Shown here: piece after piece, positions 43,756 through 53,831 of the stretch
Layout of the letters: each line of letters opens with the position of its first letter
How positions within the stretch are numbered: the first letter of the stretch is position 1
From: Erysipelotrichaceae bacterium
GTDB taxonomy: Bacteria; Bacillota_I; Bacilli_A; Erysipelotrichales; Erysipelotrichaceae
Length of the DNA: 64,000 bases
Direction: 5' to 3'
Assembly (NCBI GenBank): GCA_003543215.1
Contig: DPJD01000001.1
Span: forward strand, 678,860-742,859
Made by a program: the position numbers and the translations under genes
The notes under the pieces: model-generated
The model's input: only the letters and a program-made list of their open reading frames with translations
Told to the model about the DNA's origin: nothing
Database searches by the model: none

Positions 43756-44702
43756 CCTGGATCGTAGGGTTCGCCGGCTGCTTTAGGTGCGGCAGACTTT
43801 TTAGATGTAAATGTCAAGACGATCAAAGTCGCAACATAAGGAACGATCTGATAGAAATACTTAGGTATGCCTAGGCTCATGAAGAAATTCAAACCGCTGG
43901 AATTCGATATCGTTTGCATCAAACCAAAGAATGCGGCTGCTAGAATGATTTTAGAAGGACGCCATTGACCAAATATCAAGACAGCTAAGGCTAAGAAGCC
44001 ATATCCAGAGACGACTCCGGTATATTCGACGGTGCTCGGTACGATTAAAATCAAACCGCCCATTCCAGCCAAAGCACCTGAAATCAAAACACCAATATAA
44101 CGCATACGATTGACATTAATCCCAACCGAATCCGCAGCTTGGGGATGTTCACCACATGCGCGTAATCGTAAACCAAAGCGTGTTTTGAATAAGACATAGG
44201 ATGAAATAAACAATATTCCAAAACCAATGAAGGTCGTAATGTACGTATTCGTGAATAAAATCGGTCCAAGAATTGGAATGTCAGAGAAGAACGGTACAGT
44301 AGGAATACGATAAACGTTGTTGAACTTAACCCCTTCAACACCATTTGGTGTCACAATACGTGCCACAAAAACATGGAACGAGGTCGCGAATAAATTCAAT
44401 GCGGTTCCACTAATGACTTGATTTGCTTTCAAATTAACCGATGCGTACGCATGAAGAAGTGAAAAGATGGCTCCACTGATCAAAGCAACAATCAATGCCG
44501 CAATCAACATCATCTGCGGAGGTAATAAATCAGGAAAGAAATACATGAAGAATATCCCAATTGAAGCCCCAAAAACCATGATGCCTTCCAATGCGATATT
44601 CACGATACCACTTCGTTCTGAGAACATACCACCCAATGCCACTACTGTAAGTGGAATCATGTATGGAAACATATTTTTAAGTAAAAATAATAACGTATCC
44701 AT
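43746..44702 (-). CDS. nucleoside ABC importer permease 2 (NupQ-like)
   Basis: A 318-residue membrane permease of the BMP/nucleoside branch of ABC importers, related to NupQ/YufQ of B. subtilis. About eight to ten membrane helices are visible; VALGGMFSERSGIVNIALEG near the start is the family hallmark, and RACGEHPQAADSVGINVNRMRYIG is the coupling region. It is the last gene of the operon, joined to the other permease by TAATG overlap. Substrate: purine nucleosides by family. Confidence 0.9.
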   Translation of the reverse strand: MDTLLFLLKNMFPYMIPLTVVALGGMFSERSGIVNIALEGIMVFGASIGIFFMYFFPDLLPPQMMLIAALIVALISGAIFSLLHAYASVNLKANQVISGTALNLFATSFHVFVARIVTPNGVEGVKFNNVYRIPTVPFFSDIPILGPILFTNTYITTFIGFGILFISSYVLFKTRFGLRLRACGEHPQAADSVGINVNRMRYIGVLISGALAGMGGLILIVPSTVEYTGVVSGYGFLALAVLIFGQWRPSKIILAAAFFGLMQTISNSSGLNFFMSLGIPKYFYQIVPYVATLIVLTFTSKKSAAPKAAGEPYDPGKR

Positions 44703-45790
44703 TATTTGACCTCCTTCTTACTAAAAAATTTATGAATCTTGTCTCTGAATAGAAGTGAAAATGCACTGGCATAAATGATTGTGGATGTCATGATGCGGAT
44801 AACCTCATCATTGAATCCAGCTCGTGACAAGGACGAACCTGCATTCCGTAACATACTGATGAAGAAGCTTGAAAAGATGATTCCAAGCGGATTGCTTAAG
44901 CCTAGCAACGCAACCGAAATACCATCAAAACCTTCTCTTTGCAGAACCAAAGACTGATCGAAGACTTTTGTAATGCTGGAGACATAAACCAATGCACCAC
45001 CAAGCCCAGATAGAGCACCTGCGATGGTCATTGAAAGGATGATGCCCTTTTTATCATTGATACCCGCATAACGTGCTGCTTCACGGTTGAAACCACATGC
45101 TTTGAGTTCATAGCCGAAGCTTGTCTTCTCTAGGATGACATAAATGAGAATCGCAACTGCAATCGCAATGAAAATTCCAAAATCAACCGTGTTAATTCCA
45201 AATATCTTATCAAAACCAAAAGTTGGAATACGACTCAAAGGTACTTGGGAACGGGATGGATTGAAGCGATCTTTAATCGTAAAGACTAGATTGCTCACTG
45301 TGATCATTCCGATATAATTTAACATGATCGATGAAATAACTTCATTTACGTTTCGATATGCCTTAAGCACACCACTGATCATACCCCAAATTCCACCAAC
45401 AACGATTGAGCCAAGTAGAGCCACAATCCATAAATACTCCAAAGGAATAAAAGTCCATCGGATGGCGATATAAGCAGCTGTGAATCCGCCCATGACAAAT
45501 TGACCTGCGGCACCGATATTAAACAGTCCCGTTTTGAATGCGAAACCAACCGACAAACCCGTTAACAATACAGGCGTTGTATAGCGTAGTATGATCCCAA
45601 ACCCTTTGATACCGTTATAACGCATCCCCCCTGTAATGATGGTGATGAAGCCTTCAATTGGATTCGTAGCTTGTGTCTTGATGCTTGCCGCAAATAAAAG
45701 AATTAAAAATCCAAAAATGAAACCAATTAAAATCGCTGTCAATGAGGCAAGAATTTTTTGGACATTTTCATTTAAGATGAACTTTTTCAT
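44702..45790 (-). CDS. nucleoside ABC importer permease 1 (NupP-like)
   Basis: A 362-residue membrane permease pairing with the NupQ-like protein. A short cytoplasmic N-terminus is followed by many hydrophobic helices. The segments GLSVGFAFKTGLFNIGAAGQF and KACGFNREAARYAGINDKKG are typical of this permease family. It overlaps the ATPase gene by 4 bases (ATGA). Confidence 0.9.
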   Translation of the reverse strand: MKKFILNENVQKILASLTAILIGFIFGFLILLFAASIKTQATNPIEGFITIITGGMRYNGIKGFGIILRYTTPVLLTGLSVGFAFKTGLFNIGAAGQFVMGGFTAAYIAIRWTFIPLEYLWIVALLGSIVVGGIWGMISGVLKAYRNVNEVISSIMLNYIGMITVSNLVFTIKDRFNPSRSQVPLSRIPTFGFDKIFGINTVDFGIFIAIAVAILIYVILEKTSFGYELKACGFNREAARYAGINDKKGIILSMTIAGALSGLGGALVYVSSITKVFDQSLVLQREGFDGISVALLGLSNPLGIIFSSFFISMLRNAGSSLSRAGFNDEVIRIMTSTIIYASAFSLLFRDKIHKFFSKKEVK

Positions 45791-47313
45791 TCAAGTACCT
45801 CACGTTTAGAACCAGACATATACAAACCCAATTCCTGTTGAGAAACAACAGCAGGATCGGCTTGTCCAACCAACTCACCTTCATAAATAACTAAAATACG
45901 ATCACTCACGCTCATGACTTCAGAAAGTTCAAGTGACACTAAAAGAATCGCCTTACCCTTGTCACGTTGCTCAATGAGTATCTTATGGATGTATTCAATT
46001 GCGCCTACATCCAAACCTCGCGTAGGTTGAACCGCAATCAAGACATCTGGGTGTGTCTCAAGCTCGCGTGCCACAATGGCTTTCTGTTGATTCCCACCAG
46101 ACATGCTCCGTGCAATGGATCGAGCACCACTACCACTACGGATATCATAGCGTTCAATTAATTCATCTGCATTCTCATAGATCTTTTTAAATTTCAAGAA
46201 ACCCTTGGTTTGAAATTTATTCGTGTAATAATCCTGCAATATAAGATTTTCCGCAACATTATAATCCAAAACCAAGCCATGTTTATGGCGATCTTCAGGG
46301 ATGTGAGCCATCCCTTTTAAGTTACGATAACGAATTGAACGATGTGTTATGTCCTCACCTTTATAGATGATTTCACCGCTCGATACCTTTTCCAGTCCAG
46401 TTAACGCATAAACCAAGTCGGTTTGACCATTGCCTTCGATTCCAGCAATACATAATATTTCACCACGATGCAACTTAAAACTTACATCATTGACTTTGTT
46501 TTTCCCATGCGTTTTTGACTTAACAACAAGATGCTTTACTTCAAGAACAATTTCTTTTGGTTGTGCTGCTGTCTTTTCAACTTCAAGCAATACTTTACGA
46601 CCCACCATCAATTCCGATAATGTTTCTTTACTGCTCAAACTCACATCAACCGTATCAACATATTTACCTTTACGTAAAATTGTGACACGATCTGCCACAG
46701 CTTTGATTTCGTTCAACTTATGCGTAATAAAAATAATGGTCTTCCCTTCCGCAACCAAATCCTTCATGATTTTCATCAACTCATCGATTTCTTGAGGTGT
46801 CAATACAGCCGTGGGTTCATCAAAGATTAAAAGATCGTTCTCACGATACAACATCTTTAAGATTTCAACACGTTGTTGCATACCGACACTGATGTCAGAT
46901 ATCAATGCGTCCGGCTCAATAAAAAGACTATATTTCTGGGATAATTCAATTACTTTCTTACGTGCCTCATCCATAAGCAAATGTCCATACTTGACACTTT
47001 CAACACCAAGAATGACATTCTCCAAAACCGTGAAATTATGCACCAATTTAAAATGCTGATGAACCATACCAATTCCATAACGATTGGCATCATTGGGATT
47101 CTTAATTGAAACCTCTTCACCATTAATAATAATCTTACCTTTTTCAGGTTTATACAAACCAAATAATACACTCATCAACGTTGATTTCCCCGCACCGTTT
47201 TCCCCTAACAGTGCATGAATCTCACCTTTTCTGACTTTCAAATCAATATTGTCATTGGCGATGATGCCTGGGAAAATTTTAGTAATGCCTTGCATCTCTA
47301 TTACATATTCCAT
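45787..47313 (-). CDS. nucleoside ABC importer ATPase (NupO-like)
   Basis: A 508-residue ATPase with two nucleotide-binding domains in one chain. The first has GENGAGKSTLMSVLFG, ISVGMQQRVEILK and LLIFDEPTAVLTP. The second has a degenerate P-loop (GIEGNGQTDL), MSGGNQQKAIVARE and a Walker B ending QPTRGLD. This double domain is the pattern of sugar and nucleoside importers. A terminator separates it from the lipoprotein gene upstream. Confidence 0.93.
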   Translation of the reverse strand: MEYVIEMQGITKIFPGIIANDNIDLKVRKGEIHALLGENGAGKSTLMSVLFGLYKPEKGKIIINGEEVSIKNPNDANRYGIGMVHQHFKLVHNFTVLENVILGVESVKYGHLLMDEARKKVIELSQKYSLFIEPDALISDISVGMQQRVEILKMLYRENDLLIFDEPTAVLTPQEIDELMKIMKDLVAEGKTIIFITHKLNEIKAVADRVTILRKGKYVDTVDVSLSSKETLSELMVGRKVLLEVEKTAAQPKEIVLEVKHLVVKSKTHGKNKVNDVSFKLHRGEILCIAGIEGNGQTDLVYALTGLEKVSSGEIIYKGEDITHRSIRYRNLKGMAHIPEDRHKHGLVLDYNVAENLILQDYYTNKFQTKGFLKFKKIYENADELIERYDIRSGSGARSIARSMSGGNQQKAIVARELETHPDVLIAVQPTRGLDVGAIEYIHKILIEQRDKGKAILLVSLELSEVMSVSDRILVIYEGELVGQADPAVVSQQELGLYMSGSKREVLE

Positions 47314-47363
47314 TTCATTACTCCTTCAGGGAAATTATACCTTAATCAACTCTTAAGTGACAG

Positions 47364-47390
47364 AAAAAAAAGGTGGATTGCTCCACCTTT
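47364..47390 (-). terminator. attenuating terminator between bmp lipoprotein and ATPase genes
   Basis: AAAGGTGG-6 nt-CCACCTTT followed by a T run on the minus strand. Partial readthrough would keep the binding protein in excess over the transporter. Confidence 0.88.
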
Positions 47391-47395
47391 ACTGC

Positions 47396-48481
47396 TTATT
47401 CAGCACCGATTAAGGTAACTGTTGTTTTAGTAACTGCTAAGTCATTAACGGATGCAGCATCCTTAACGACGACAACTTCACCACTGACCAACTTAGCGAA
47501 GATCGCATCGTAATCAGCTTGTGTGAATGTTGTAAAACGTGAGAAATCAGCAGGTAGACCTACACCACCAACTGTAACGTCTAAAGTGTCGATAACTCCA
47601 CCCTTGAAGTTTCCAGCATAGAGATCAGTCAATGCCAATTCAACAGAAGAAGTCAAACCCTTCATAGCAGAAGTGATGACAGTTTCAGAAAGGTTGGATT
47701 GATCAACGTCAACACCGATGACTTTCTTATCAGCTTCTTCAGCAGCAGCCATGACGGACAAACCAGCTCCACCAGCAGCAACGAAGATTGCTTCAACTCC
47801 TTCGGAATACCAACCTAAAGCCTTGACTTTGTGATTATCGTTTGGTGCGAAGTCATTCAAGTATTCATATTTGATTGTAACATCAACATCCAATTCAACA
47901 GCAGCTAATTCAGCACCTTGAACAAAGCCATGACCGAAACGAACAACAGCTGGAACAGCCATGCCGCCCATGAAGCCCAAGTTAGTCATGCCATCTTTAA
48001 CAGCAGCATAACCCGCCAAGAAGCCAGATTGTTCTTCAGCGTAGTAAATCGAATAAACATTGCTTTCAATCTTGAAAGCGGAATAATCATCTGTGTGTGG
48101 ATCTGCATCCAACAAGATGAAATTAACTTCAGGATACATTGTTTGAGCTTCATAAATCGCACCAGCAAACATGAAACCAGGTGTAACAACAACCTTAGCG
48201 CCACCTTCGATTGCCAATGTGATCGCTTCAATATAGTCAGCAGTAGATGCAGCAGCTGGTTGGTAGTATTGGTATGTCAAGCCATTCGCTTCAGCATAAG
48301 CAACAACACCTTCCCAAGCACCTTGGTTAAAGGACTTGTCATCGATTGTACCGATATCGGTAACCAAACCAATTTCGTATCCCTTTTCTTCTTCTACCAC
48401 TTCTGGTTCATCGCTGCTACAAGCAGTCAAAGTTCCGAGTGTTAGAAGAACGAGTGTAAACAGAATAAATAACTTCTTCAT
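47396..48481 (-). CDS. nucleoside-binding lipoprotein, BMP family
   Basis: Extracellular receptor of the nucleoside importer (361 aa). The signal peptide ends in LTAC (Cys21), followed by an acidic linker and GLVTDIGTIDDKSFNQGAWEG, the BMP/PnrA family signature with the Asp and Asn that contact the nucleoside. Later VVVTPGFMF and FMGGMAVPAVVRFGHGFVQG match the same family. A consensus promoter precedes it. Confidence 0.93.
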   Translation of the reverse strand: MKKLFILFTLVLLTLGTLTACSSDEPEVVEEEKGYEIGLVTDIGTIDDKSFNQGAWEGVVAYAEANGLTYQYYQPAAASTADYIEAITLAIEGGAKVVVTPGFMFAGAIYEAQTMYPEVNFILLDADPHTDDYSAFKIESNVYSIYYAEEQSGFLAGYAAVKDGMTNLGFMGGMAVPAVVRFGHGFVQGAELAAVELDVDVTIKYEYLNDFAPNDNHKVKALGWYSEGVEAIFVAAGGAGLSVMAAAEEADKKVIGVDVDQSNLSETVITSAMKGLTSSVELALTDLYAGNFKGGVIDTLDVTVGGVGLPADFSRFTTFTQADYDAIFAKLVSGEVVVVKDAASVNDLAVTKTTVTLIGAE

Positions 48482-48495
48482 CTATGTTCCTCCGT

Positions 48496-48510
48496 TGTAG
48501 TAAAACTACA
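48496..48510. promoter_or_regulatory. inverted repeat at the transcription start of the nucleoside importer
   Basis: TGTAGT-AAA-ACTACA, a perfect 6-3-6 repeat placed right after the -10 box, over the predicted start of transcription. This is a plausible operator for a purine or nucleoside regulator. Confidence 0.5.
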
Positions 48511-48515
48511 TTTTA

Positions 48516-48544
48516 AGTTTATGCAAATTGAACCTATAAGTCAA
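48516..48544 (-). promoter_or_regulatory. promoter of the nucleoside importer operon
   Basis: TTGACT (48544-48539), 17-nt spacer, TAAACT (48521-48516) on the minus strand. It has the same -10 sequence and spacing as the ribU promoter. Confidence 0.82.
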
Positions 48545-48560
48545 ATAGAAGTGCGAAGTA

Positions 48561-50666
48561 CTATGCTTTGTGGGAATAGACATCCCGAGGTTTACTGCCC
48601 TGGGCAGGGCCAACAATGCCTTGTTGTTCCAACATATCGATCAATCGTGCCGCTCGATTGTAACCTAAGCCAAATCGTCTTTGAATGTTTGAAGTAGACG
48701 CCCGTTGTGTTTCAATGACGTATTGTTTGACTTCTTCAAAGATTGGATCATCAAAGGCCAGTTGACCATTCTGAGTTCCTTCCGGATCACTCAGATTCAA
48801 GAATGCGTCATCAAACTGAGGTTTTTGACTTTTCGAAACGAAATCCGTGATTCTGCGAATCTCTTCATCGTTTATGTAAACACCTTGAACACGTATTGGA
48901 GCAGGCTCACCCACTGGGAAAAACAACATATCTCCATAACCTAACAAACGCTCAGCCCCAACACCATCCAAGATGACACGTGAATCAATACCACTAGAGA
49001 CCGCAAAAGCGATACGTGATGGAATGTTCGCCTTGATGATACCCGTGATGACATCCGTACTTGGACGTTGTGTCGCAACGATCAAATGAATTCCAGCAGC
49101 ACGCGCTAATTGCGTGATGCGTTGGATACTTCCTTCCACATCTTTACCAGCAACAATCATCAAATCGGCTAACTCATCAATAATGACTACGATCCAAGGC
49201 ATCGGATTCAAAGTTGGATCCGTCTTCTTAGCAAGCAACTCATTGTAACTCTGTATATTACGAACACCGATGTTCGAAAACACTTCATAACGATTTTCCA
49301 TCATCGATACAATGACTTTCAAGGCTTTTGCGGCTTCAGTCGCATCACTGATAACTGGCGATATTAGATGCGGAATCTTATGATAAGGTGTAAACTCAAC
49401 TTTTTTAGGATCGATCAAAACCATTTTCAACTCATCTGGAGTTGTTCTTAATAAATAGTTGATGATGATCGAATTGACACAAACCGACTTACCACTACCC
49501 GTTGCCCCAGCTATCAATAAATGCGGCATCTTATCTAACTCGGTAAATACGGACTTCCCCATCAAGTCTTTCCCCAATGGAAACAACAACTTCTTAGACA
49601 GTTTATCTGATGGCACATCTTTCATCAATTCTATCATCCGAACTGGAACCATTTCGATATTGGGTATTTCGACACCCACCGCATTCCGTCCCGGAATCGG
49701 TGCCTCCAAGCGAAGCTCCTTCGCTGAAAGTTCCATCTTGATGTTATCTTGTAGCGACGCAATCTTTGATATTTTAACGTTGCTTTCAGGTCTGACTTCA
49801 AATTTAGTAACAGCAGGACCAATATGCGTCCCCACTAGGCTCGCCGTAACACCAAATTCACCTAAGATCTCAATCAATTTTCTACCTTTTTGACTTGCCG
49901 CAACACTGTTCGCATTAGACTTGGACTTTACTGCGACTTCATCGAGTAAGCTAAGACTCGGAATCGAATAATTTCCACCTGACACATGTACTGTCGCAGC
50001 TGATTTCGTTTTAATCTCAGGCTCCAAATTTTTAGTCTTAGGATGCACTTTAGGTTCATCAGGCGTTAAGAAAACTGTGCGAGAGGTGCTGACTTGCGGT
50101 TCATCAATATAATTGACTTCCCTCTTAGCACGATTCAACTGAATTGGTTTGATCTTCGTCTTAAGCCAACTGAAATCAACATTCATCATGATCAAAGCAA
50201 GATATCCGATGATCAACACAAATAAAGTCCCTAAACGATCAAATAAAGTTGTAAAAAACGCATATAAAGCAACTCCAAAAACGCCACCGTGAGATGGAAA
50301 CTTATCAAAAAAAATAAAATTTATCTGCTCGATCCAAGCATTCAAAATACCAATACCCACATCCCCGATTTCATAGCTGATATATGTACTGGTAAGAATG
50401 ATCAAAATAATGCTTAATATCCCCATCAAAGCATATTTAAACGAAAGGTGGAAATGCTTACGATTAAAAATCCGATAAATGCCATACGCACCCAAGCCAA
50501 AATAAACAAGATCACGACGCACCCCGAACAATAGATTCATGATCCGATCGAAATAGATGCCAATGACACCCAAACGTTGAAACGCAATGAAAATCAATGC
50601 TAATCCGATGAGAGCAATGAGGATGATCTGACTGTGTTTGAAACTTACTTTCTTTTTTCGAGGCAT
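48561..50666 (-). CDS. ftsK: DNA translocase FtsK/SpoIIIE
   Basis: Septal DNA pump that moves chromosome termini into daughter cells. The 701-residue protein has four N-terminal membrane helices (~10-175), a linker, then a RecA-like motor with GATGSGKSVCVNS (Walker A) and PWIVVIIDELADLM (Walker B). The C-terminal gamma winged helix (STSNIQRRFGLGYNRAARLID) reads polarity sequences. Length is typical of Gram-positive SpoIIIE-type translocases. It starts one base after the rnj stop. Confidence 0.96.
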   Translation of the reverse strand: MPRKKKVSFKHSQIILIALIGLALIFIAFQRLGVIGIYFDRIMNLLFGVRRDLVYFGLGAYGIYRIFNRKHFHLSFKYALMGILSIILIILTSTYISYEIGDVGIGILNAWIEQINFIFFDKFPSHGGVFGVALYAFFTTLFDRLGTLFVLIIGYLALIMMNVDFSWLKTKIKPIQLNRAKREVNYIDEPQVSTSRTVFLTPDEPKVHPKTKNLEPEIKTKSAATVHVSGGNYSIPSLSLLDEVAVKSKSNANSVAASQKGRKLIEILGEFGVTASLVGTHIGPAVTKFEVRPESNVKISKIASLQDNIKMELSAKELRLEAPIPGRNAVGVEIPNIEMVPVRMIELMKDVPSDKLSKKLLFPLGKDLMGKSVFTELDKMPHLLIAGATGSGKSVCVNSIIINYLLRTTPDELKMVLIDPKKVEFTPYHKIPHLISPVISDATEAAKALKVIVSMMENRYEVFSNIGVRNIQSYNELLAKKTDPTLNPMPWIVVIIDELADLMIVAGKDVEGSIQRITQLARAAGIHLIVATQRPSTDVITGIIKANIPSRIAFAVSSGIDSRVILDGVGAERLLGYGDMLFFPVGEPAPIRVQGVYINDEEIRRITDFVSKSQKPQFDDAFLNLSDPEGTQNGQLAFDDPIFEEVKQYVIETQRASTSNIQRRFGLGYNRAARLIDMLEQQGIVGPAQGSKPRDVYSHKA

Positions 50667-50667
50667 A

Positions 50668-52332
50668 TTAATCCGCTAAATTGATTTCAACAATGACTGG
50701 CAAAATCATCGGACGCTTACCAGTCTCCTTCAAGACATACTTAGTGATCTTATCCTTCGCTTCATTACGTGCACTCATATTCTCATAACGCTTATTTTCA
50801 ACCATCGAAGAAATCGTATTTTCCAGAATCGCACCAATTTCTTTAACAATGTAATCCGCATCCTTTAAATAAATAACACCACGGGATTGAACATCCGGAC
50901 CACCGATGACCTCTTTTGTGTTGAAATTCAAAACAACACCAATGACAATGACGCCATCTGTCGACAACATCTCACGATCCTTAAGAATCAAACCACTTGA
51001 ATCCAAATGTGCATTACCATCAATCAGTATTTCATCCAACTTGATGATATTCGCAGTATTCGCCAACTTCGCATTTTCAAAAGTCGCAATCTGACCATTG
51101 TCCAAGACAACGATCTTATCCGCATAATAACCCAAATCCAATGCAATCGTCGCATTGTTCACAAGATGACGATATTCACCATGAATTGGAATGAAATACT
51201 TTGGTTTCAATAGATAAACCAACATCTTGATGTCTTCAATCGACGCATGCATCGAAATCACTTTACGACGGTCCAAAGTAATGACATTGACATCTTCTTT
51301 ATACAACTCATTCTCCATCATGCTTGCTTCTTTTTCCGTACCTGGAACTATCGGCGAAGCAATGATGACTGTATCATCTGAATCCAGTGTAAACATTTCT
51401 TCTTCTTTTAAAGCAATCTTATGCATCAGCTTGAAGACTTGAGGACCACTGCCTGAAATGATGATCATGACATTGTCTAAATCATTATTAAACTTACCTT
51501 TTGGCAATTCTAAATCCAAAGGCATTTTGTAATAGCCCAATGACTCAGCCAAGCGAAGCAACTCACGTTGTTCTTGGTTGAAGAAAAATACTTTACGCTT
51601 GTATTTCTTAGCCAACTCCATCAATTCCATTAAACGGAATAAATTTTGTTCATACATCGTCACAAAGACACGGCCTTTTGCATCTTCCAACACATCTTCA
51701 ACCGTCTCTGTGATCATGTGATTCGGTGCTGTATAACCTGGACGATCCGCTCCTATGGACTCAGTGAGTAAGGCGAAAACACCCTTCTTACCTATTTCGG
51801 CAAAATTCGTGATGTCGCAAGCAAATGCTGGATTGCGTGTATTGAAATCAATGATGTATTCGCCAGCATAAACGACATAACCAAAAGGACTTTCAATTGC
51901 GATGCCAAACGCATCAGCAATCGAGTGGGTCAAACTAAAGGTACGAATGTTGACCTTGCCTATATTCATATTATCATCACGTTTGATGACCTTGATCTGA
52001 TAATCACTGACCTTCTCTTCTTTAAACAACTTTTCGATAAGCTTAGCCGTTAAAGGCGTGGTGTAAATCGGTAGATTCACTTGCTTGATCAGATAAGGTA
52101 AAGCTGCCATCGCATCATCATGACCATGAGTGATGAAGATCCCTTTTATTCTTTGTTTGTTTTCGATAAGATACTTAAAATCCGGGATGATGATTTCAAC
52201 CCCGAGGCGTTCCTTATCTGGATACTTGAGACCCACATCAATCACAAAAAGATCTTGATTGATCTCGACGACGGTTAGATTCTTACCATCCTCATCTAAG
52301 CCACCCAACGCAAAAATGCGTACTTGATTCAT
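50668..52332 (-). CDS. rnjB: ribonuclease J2-like protein with incomplete active site
   Basis: Beta-lactamase/beta-CASP RNase of the RNase J family, 554 aa. The fold and length are complete, but the first metal motif is THGHDDAMAAL (residues 68-78). His69, His71 and Asp73 are present, while Ala74 replaces the second metal His of HxHxDH. The motif 4 Asp is also changed (YAGEYIIDF where active enzymes have GD). B. subtilis RNase J2 shows a similar HGHxDA pattern and is a weak nuclease that partners J1. No J1 gene lies in this window. It is followed directly by ftsK. Confidence 0.9.
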   Translation of the reverse strand: MNQVRIFALGGLDEDGKNLTVVEINQDLFVIDVGLKYPDKERLGVEIIIPDFKYLIENKQRIKGIFITHGHDDAMAALPYLIKQVNLPIYTTPLTAKLIEKLFKEEKVSDYQIKVIKRDDNMNIGKVNIRTFSLTHSIADAFGIAIESPFGYVVYAGEYIIDFNTRNPAFACDITNFAEIGKKGVFALLTESIGADRPGYTAPNHMITETVEDVLEDAKGRVFVTMYEQNLFRLMELMELAKKYKRKVFFFNQEQRELLRLAESLGYYKMPLDLELPKGKFNNDLDNVMIIISGSGPQVFKLMHKIALKEEEMFTLDSDDTVIIASPIVPGTEKEASMMENELYKEDVNVITLDRRKVISMHASIEDIKMLVYLLKPKYFIPIHGEYRHLVNNATIALDLGYYADKIVVLDNGQIATFENAKLANTANIIKLDEILIDGNAHLDSSGLILKDREMLSTDGVIVIGVVLNFNTKEVIGGPDVQSRGVIYLKDADYIVKEIGAILENTISSMVENKRYENMSARNEAKDKITKYVLKETGKRPMILPVIVEINLAD

Positions 52333-52362
52333 TATATTTCCTCCTAAATAAACACTATTTTA

Positions 52363-52368
52363 ATTATA
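52363..52368 (-). promoter_or_regulatory. -10 box of the rnj-ftsK operon
   Basis: TATAAT on the minus strand between the miaB stop and the rnj start; AGGAGG follows as ribosome-binding site. The -35 is weak. Confidence 0.55.
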
Positions 52369-52383
52369 GCGTATAAAACTAAC

Positions 52384-53820
52384 TTAAGCTAAAACTTCTT
52401 CACCTTTTAGGGTCCAAGTATTTGCTCCAGTAATTTTCACTTTTACAATCATACCAGCTTTCGCATTTTTCGGTGCAAAATTGACCAACTTATTCGTTTC
52501 TGTATATCCACTGTAGACATCCGGATTCTTCTTTGAGGGTCCATCGACTAAAACATTTTGAACTGAATCCACAAGTTTCTTGTTGTTTTGCAAGGCATAA
52601 ACCGATACACGTTGATTCAAACGCTTCAAACGAGAACGCTTGACTTCCAACTCAATATTGTCTTCCATTTTGCTCGCTGGTGTTCCATGGCGTGGCGAAT
52701 AGATGAACGTGTAGACGTTGTCAAATTTACAATACTCAATCATCTTCAATGTATCTTCGAATTGTTCCTCGGTTTCATTTGGGAAGCCCACAATAATATC
52801 CGTAGAAAATGCTATATTCTTAACTTTCGTTTTCAATGCATCATATACATGAAGATATTCTTCGGTCGTATACCGACGCCCCATGATTTTAAGAATTTCA
52901 TTACTTCCAGATTGAAGTGGCAAATGGACAAAAGGCATGATATTGTCATATTTAGCAATGATTTCCACCATTTTGTCACTGAAATCCCAAGGATGACTCG
53001 TCATGAAGCGAATCCGTGGAATATCCGTCTTAGCCACATCTTCCAATAACTCCGCAAAGCCATAGTCAAGATTTAAGTCTTTTCCATACGCATTGACGTT
53101 CTGACCCAACAAGGTGACTTCTTGATACCCTTCTTCAACCAAAGTCATGACTTCCTTTAGGATGTCTTCCTTTAAACGCGAACGTTCTTTACCACGTGTG
53201 TAAGGAACAATGCAATACGTACAAAACTTATCGCAACCATAGATGATATTCACCCAAGCTTTTGACTTTTGAACACGATTGACAGGAAGGTTCTCATAAA
53301 CTTCCCCTTCTTTGGAATAGACTTCCACAACTCTTTCTTTACTGAAATGAGCTTGAATCAAGAGTTCAGGAAAACGATGGATGTTATGTGTTCCAAAAAT
53401 GATATCGATGTGTTGGTGTGTCTTAAGAATTGTATTAACCACTTCTTCTTCTTGAGCCATGCATCCACATACGACAAAAATCAAATCTGGGTTCTCATAT
53501 TTCAATTGTTTCAAGTGACCAATTTCACCAAATACCTTATCTTCTGCATTCTTACGAATCGCACAGGTATTCATAATGATGAGATCAGCATCCTCTGGCG
53601 CAGAGACTTCTTTGTAGGACATCAATGCAAGCATGCCACGAAGTGTTTCTGAGTCACGTTCGTTGGCTTGACAACCATAGGTACGCAAGTAAAATTTCTT
53701 ATTGAAACCTAGGCTAAGGTACTCTTCCGGTATATTGAAAAGTGAACGTTCGATGACTGTTTCATCTTTCGTTCTTCTTTGTGCACTTCTTAAATTTGGT
53801 TTGATAAATAGTTCATTCAT
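52384..53820 (-). CDS. miaB: tRNA i6A37 methylthiotransferase MiaB
   Basis: Radical-SAM enzyme making ms2i6A37. The N-terminal domain has RTYGCQANERDSE, MNTCAIR and VVCGCMAQ, supplying the auxiliary-cluster Cys. The radical SAM motif is CDKFCTYCIVPYTRG, and a TRAM domain follows at the C-terminus. Length 478 aa. A ferredoxin gene immediately upstream could supply electrons, which is inference. The start follows that gene's terminator by only ~11 bases. Confidence 0.96.
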   Translation of the reverse strand: MNELFIKPNLRSAQRRTKDETVIERSLFNIPEEYLSLGFNKKFYLRTYGCQANERDSETLRGMLALMSYKEVSAPEDADLIIMNTCAIRKNAEDKVFGEIGHLKQLKYENPDLIFVVCGCMAQEEEVVNTILKTHQHIDIIFGTHNIHRFPELLIQAHFSKERVVEVYSKEGEVYENLPVNRVQKSKAWVNIIYGCDKFCTYCIVPYTRGKERSRLKEDILKEVMTLVEEGYQEVTLLGQNVNAYGKDLNLDYGFAELLEDVAKTDIPRIRFMTSHPWDFSDKMVEIIAKYDNIMPFVHLPLQSGSNEILKIMGRRYTTEEYLHVYDALKTKVKNIAFSTDIIVGFPNETEEQFEDTLKMIEYCKFDNVYTFIYSPRHGTPASKMEDNIELEVKRSRLKRLNQRVSVYALQNNKKLVDSVQNVLVDGPSKKNPDVYSGYTETNKLVNFAPKNAKAGMIVKVKITGANTWTLKGEEVLA

Positions 53821-53831
53821 AATTTTTCCTT

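Noticed and set aside
47918..48445. 175-aa plus-strand frame opposite the BMP lipoprotein
   Set aside because: The opposite frame is a clear family member with signal peptide; the antisense frame is a codon-bias shadow.
49459..49893. 144-aa plus-strand frame opposite ftsK
   Set aside because: Shadow of the FtsK motor domain; no ribosome-binding site.
52588..53652. 153-aa and 127-aa plus-strand frames opposite miaB
   Set aside because: miaB is intact with all motifs, and no start signals support the antisense frames.
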